48,201 bases of DNA from a virus: the IMG/VR virus record IMGVR_UViG_3300039307_000397, positions 1 through 48,201 of that record; one strand, given 5' to 3'. The position numbers and the translations under genes are program-made. The notes below the pieces were generated by a model. It was not told the origin of the DNA, did not search any database, and worked only from the letters and a program-made list of their open reading frames with translations. This document shows, one piece after another, positions 46,051 through 48,201 of this stretch. Every line of letters begins with the position of its first letter. Position 1 is the first letter of the stretch.

Positions 46051-48201
46051 TTATTGCTCGGTTCTTCCAGCATCCATCATCCACAACAGACTGCGCAAGG
46101 CCATAGCCTTTGCGTTGTTCTGATTAAGTAGGCCTGCTTTCCAATAGGCCATATCAAAGTCCTCCAAAATTTCTTGTGGATTTGAACCGGAGGTAAACTT
46201 CGCCACATACCGAAAACTATCCATGCCGTAGTTTTCACAGTGTGCGATACCACCAATTTTTTCGGCCTCTTGGGCCGTGGGACGAATAAAAAGGCGAAAG
46301 AATTCTTCAGCAGCAACAAGCGAAGGAATTGAAGAAAAATTGTGATGTGCACTGGCACGCTTGAACTCGCGCGCAAAACATAATGCGCCTTCGTGAATTT
46401 TTGTTAGCATCGCTGCTTGTTCATCGGTTTTGTCTGGTGCCTGAAAATCTTCTTTAATGTGCTTGTTACCTTGTTTGAAGCAAACAAGACTTCCCGTCAG
46501 GCTGCTATAGACGGACTCCAGCAGCACATAGCAGCTTCGAACCAGTTGGTCGATTTGCATTGGCTGGCCTTTTTGTGCCAGATATGCTGCATGTTGAATG
46601 CCTGGAAATTCGTTGTGCACAAAAGACGCCTGTGTTGCAAAGTAGTAGCCTTTAAAACGCAACGGCTGCCCTCGCTGCGCCAAAATTAAATGTATCGCCT
46701 TCTGAATCGTTCCATTCCAGCCAAGATCAACGATTGCCTGAGATTTTTGCTTAAATAAACCTTTCTGCTCAAAAAAGGCTTCAAGCAAACGACGCTCTTG
46801 TCGGCTTCTCGCTAAAAGCGCCTTTAAAATTCGTGGACTTTGTAACAGTCCTAAAAGCTTTTGATGATCAATCCTTCCGTCCACCATTTCATCCAAAGAC
46901 TGGAATCCGTTTGCATAGAATTCCTGTTCAAACTCCTGTGCAGACACCTTTAGCCGCTCAAGATACTTGCGCACTGGCAATGGCTTAATGCAAGACAAAA
47001 AATTTGGCAGAGCAAATGCAGGCGCAATTTCAAGTGTCGGAAACACAAAAGCGCGTCGCGAGGAAGGAAGCAAACTTGTCTTTACTGAAGGATGGTCGGG
47101 ATAAAGTTCCTTCCAAATGCGGTAGGGTAGCTCTCCATCGCGCAAAAGAAACCATGCTTGTTCAATGCCGTCTTCTTGGAATCGTTCTTTAAGCCAGCAG
47201 CAAAATCCCGTGGTTAAAGGGCCAAAAACTCGATAGCCTAACCACGTCCAAAAGTCTTCGTGCAATGATGTTGCATGCCGTTTTACACGAATCATTCCGC
47301 GTAAATATGATTGGACAGTTGCGGATTCTTCAGAGCAGCAACCATTTACTACGTTTGAGCTGGCCTTGTGTATATGCAACAAAACGTTGATTCCCATTTC
47401 CTTCGGCTTGTCATAATCAGAAATAGGATGATCGCCTAGGTGCAAAACATCTTCTGGCCGAACTTTAAGGGCATCCAGCATCTTGCTAAATAGAACGCCG
47501 CTTTGCTTGCTGACGCGTAAATCAGAAGAAACAAAAAGATTTTTCTCCGTAACAGGAAAACCTTTTTCCGAAAGCAGACGCAGCAGAAAAGATTTGTGCA
47601 GATACATGTCTGAAGCGATTACGACGCATTTGCCTGCATCGATTGCACGCTGATAAAGTTCCACAAAAAACGGGTTCGGTTGACAAAGTTTGCGCTCAAT
47701 ATTTTCTTCTGCCGCTACAAACTGAGGAATCAAACCCAAAGAAATATTGTTCCGTTTGCAAAAAACGGCATAAATTTCAGAGAGATTGACTTCGCCACTG
47801 CCTGTGGTGTTAAAAAGTGCTTGCCTGGCTAAATTTTCGGCTTCGGTGCGCAAGTGAAATAATGGCGCAGAAAAAATTTGTTTATGGAAAGCAGGCTCAT
47901 CCTTCAGGAAAAAAAACACATTTGATGGATGATCAACAGTACGCATCAGCAACGTATCAAAGATGTCGAAAGAAATGACTCGATAACGCTTAAGTTCTTC
48001 ATCGAAAATGCGTTCAATTTCTTTGTCCTGAGTGTACTTTTGATTTTCTTTTTGTTGCCTTTGACTTGCGAATTTTTGCAAAGTAGCAAAGTTTAAAGCG
48101 CCTGAATCCATCAGAAGAGATTCCCCAAAGGAAATCTCTTCCGGAGACATAGAGTTATTTTCTTGATGCATGCATGGTTTAGAAGACGCGAGTGTCGGCA
48201 T
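46051..48201 (-). CDS. large HAD-superfamily protein (COG5610-like), sugar cluster
   Basis: A 716-residue protein. Near residues 75-90 VISFDIFDTLLMR gives the HAD nucleophile D79 and D82. VVIASDMYL (motif II) and LHLGDHPISDYDKPKEMG (motif IV) follow, so the first 300 residues form a HAD domain. The rest (about 300-700), with AWFLLRDGELPYRIWKELYP and QAIVDLGWNGTIQKAIHLIL, fits the COG5610-like proteins of polysaccharide clusters, where a transferase-like domain is fused to the HAD module. Its start codon is the last base of the window, so the N-terminus may extend beyond. It heads a block with GT9 and a methyltransferase. Confidence 0.72.
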   Translation of the reverse strand: MPTLASSKPCMHQENNSMSPEEISFGESLLMDSGALNFATLQKFASQRQQKENQKYTQDKEIERIFDEELKRYRVISFDIFDTLLMRTVDHPSNVFFFLKDEPAFHKQIFSAPLFHLRTEAENLARQALFNTTGSGEVNLSEIYAVFCKRNNISLGLIPQFVAAEENIERKLCQPNPFFVELYQRAIDAGKCVVIASDMYLHKSFLLRLLSEKGFPVTEKNLFVSSDLRVSKQSGVLFSKMLDALKVRPEDVLHLGDHPISDYDKPKEMGINVLLHIHKASSNVVNGCCSEESATVQSYLRGMIRVKRHATSLHEDFWTWLGYRVFGPLTTGFCCWLKERFQEDGIEQAWFLLRDGELPYRIWKELYPDHPSVKTSLLPSSRRAFVFPTLEIAPAFALPNFLSCIKPLPVRKYLERLKVSAQEFEQEFYANGFQSLDEMVDGRIDHQKLLGLLQSPRILKALLARSRQERRLLEAFFEQKGLFKQKSQAIVDLGWNGTIQKAIHLILAQRGQPLRFKGYYFATQASFVHNEFPGIQHAAYLAQKGQPMQIDQLVRSCYVLLESVYSSLTGSLVCFKQGNKHIKEDFQAPDKTDEQAAMLTKIHEGALCFAREFKRASAHHNFSSIPSLVAAEEFFRLFIRPTAQEAEKIGGIAHCENYGMDSFRYVAKFTSGSNPQEILEDFDMAYWKAGLLNQNNAKAMALRSLLWMMDAGRTEQ

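Noticed and set aside
1-48201. Window ends as real genome ends or circular junction.
   Set aside because: The first base is an ATG and the last base is the start of a minus-strand ATG, which looks like trimming at gene edges. Zero spacing between divergent starts is implausible, and no terminal repeat is seen.

Overview
The window is part of a tailed double-stranded DNA phage or prophage. It carries large terminase, portal, scaffold, major capsid, adaptor-like and tail-fibre or spike-like genes, almost all on the minus strand in one packed late module (about 8.6-43.3 kb). I see no tail tube, sheath or tape measure. Two long helical, probably internal, virion proteins lie next to a large tail protein, which suggests a short-tailed (podovirus-like) particle. 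A heptosyltransferase-like GT9 enzyme, other lipopolysaccharide-type sugar genes, a Tat-type signal and signal peptides ending in A-x-A/Q point to a Gram-negative host. Acidobacteriota is a weak guess from the style of the signal peptides and tail-spike domain. No integrase, replication protein, tRNA, CRISPR array or endolysin is visible, so the genome probably continues outside the window.

Layout. 1-5.7 kb (+): two nuclease-like genes, then a tightly coupled sugar/methyl cassette (GT4, B12-binding-type radical SAM, GT2, methyltransferase, GT2-like). 5.7-8.6 kb: a small virion-like protein, an Arg/Ala-rich protein, a Cas4-like protein and a VapBC toxin-antitoxin pair with a palindromic operator. 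8.6-23.5 kb (-): two internal virion proteins, tail proteins, several tiny basic proteins, and a lysis-like group (holin, single-TM protein, Tat-lipoprotein). 23.5-31.7 kb (-): tail spike and fibres, adaptor, head proteins, major capsid. 31.7-43.3 kb (-): a free-standing LAGLIDADG homing endonuclease, scaffold, portal, intein-containing terminase, a series of small genes and an XRE repressor-like protein. 43.3-44.2 kb: a regulatory region with repeated operators, a small ribbon-helix-helix gene (+) and a non-coding stretch with dyad repeats. 44.2-48.2 kb (-): a second sugar block (methyltransferase, GT9, COG5610-like HAD protein).

The most unusual signal is a family of seven related elements (about 55-75 nt each) on the minus strand. 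Each lies directly upstream of a late gene, at about 13.5, 19.6, 21.6, 21.9, 32.4, 34.1 and 40.4 kb. Each has a conserved 5' box (GAG-M-N-N-CATGCC), a hairpin whose sequence changes while its pairing is kept, and a conserved block that reads as the start of a short peptide (MAQDQ+W). In six of seven, a terminator-like hairpin with compensatory changes follows. The 5' box can pair with the terminator's left arm. In several copies the C-rich strand of the first hairpin is complementary to the Shine-Dalgarno of the following gene. Four of the seven precede tiny Lys/Arg-rich proteins and one precedes a homing endonuclease. I do not recognise this family; it looks like a repeated phage riboregulator.
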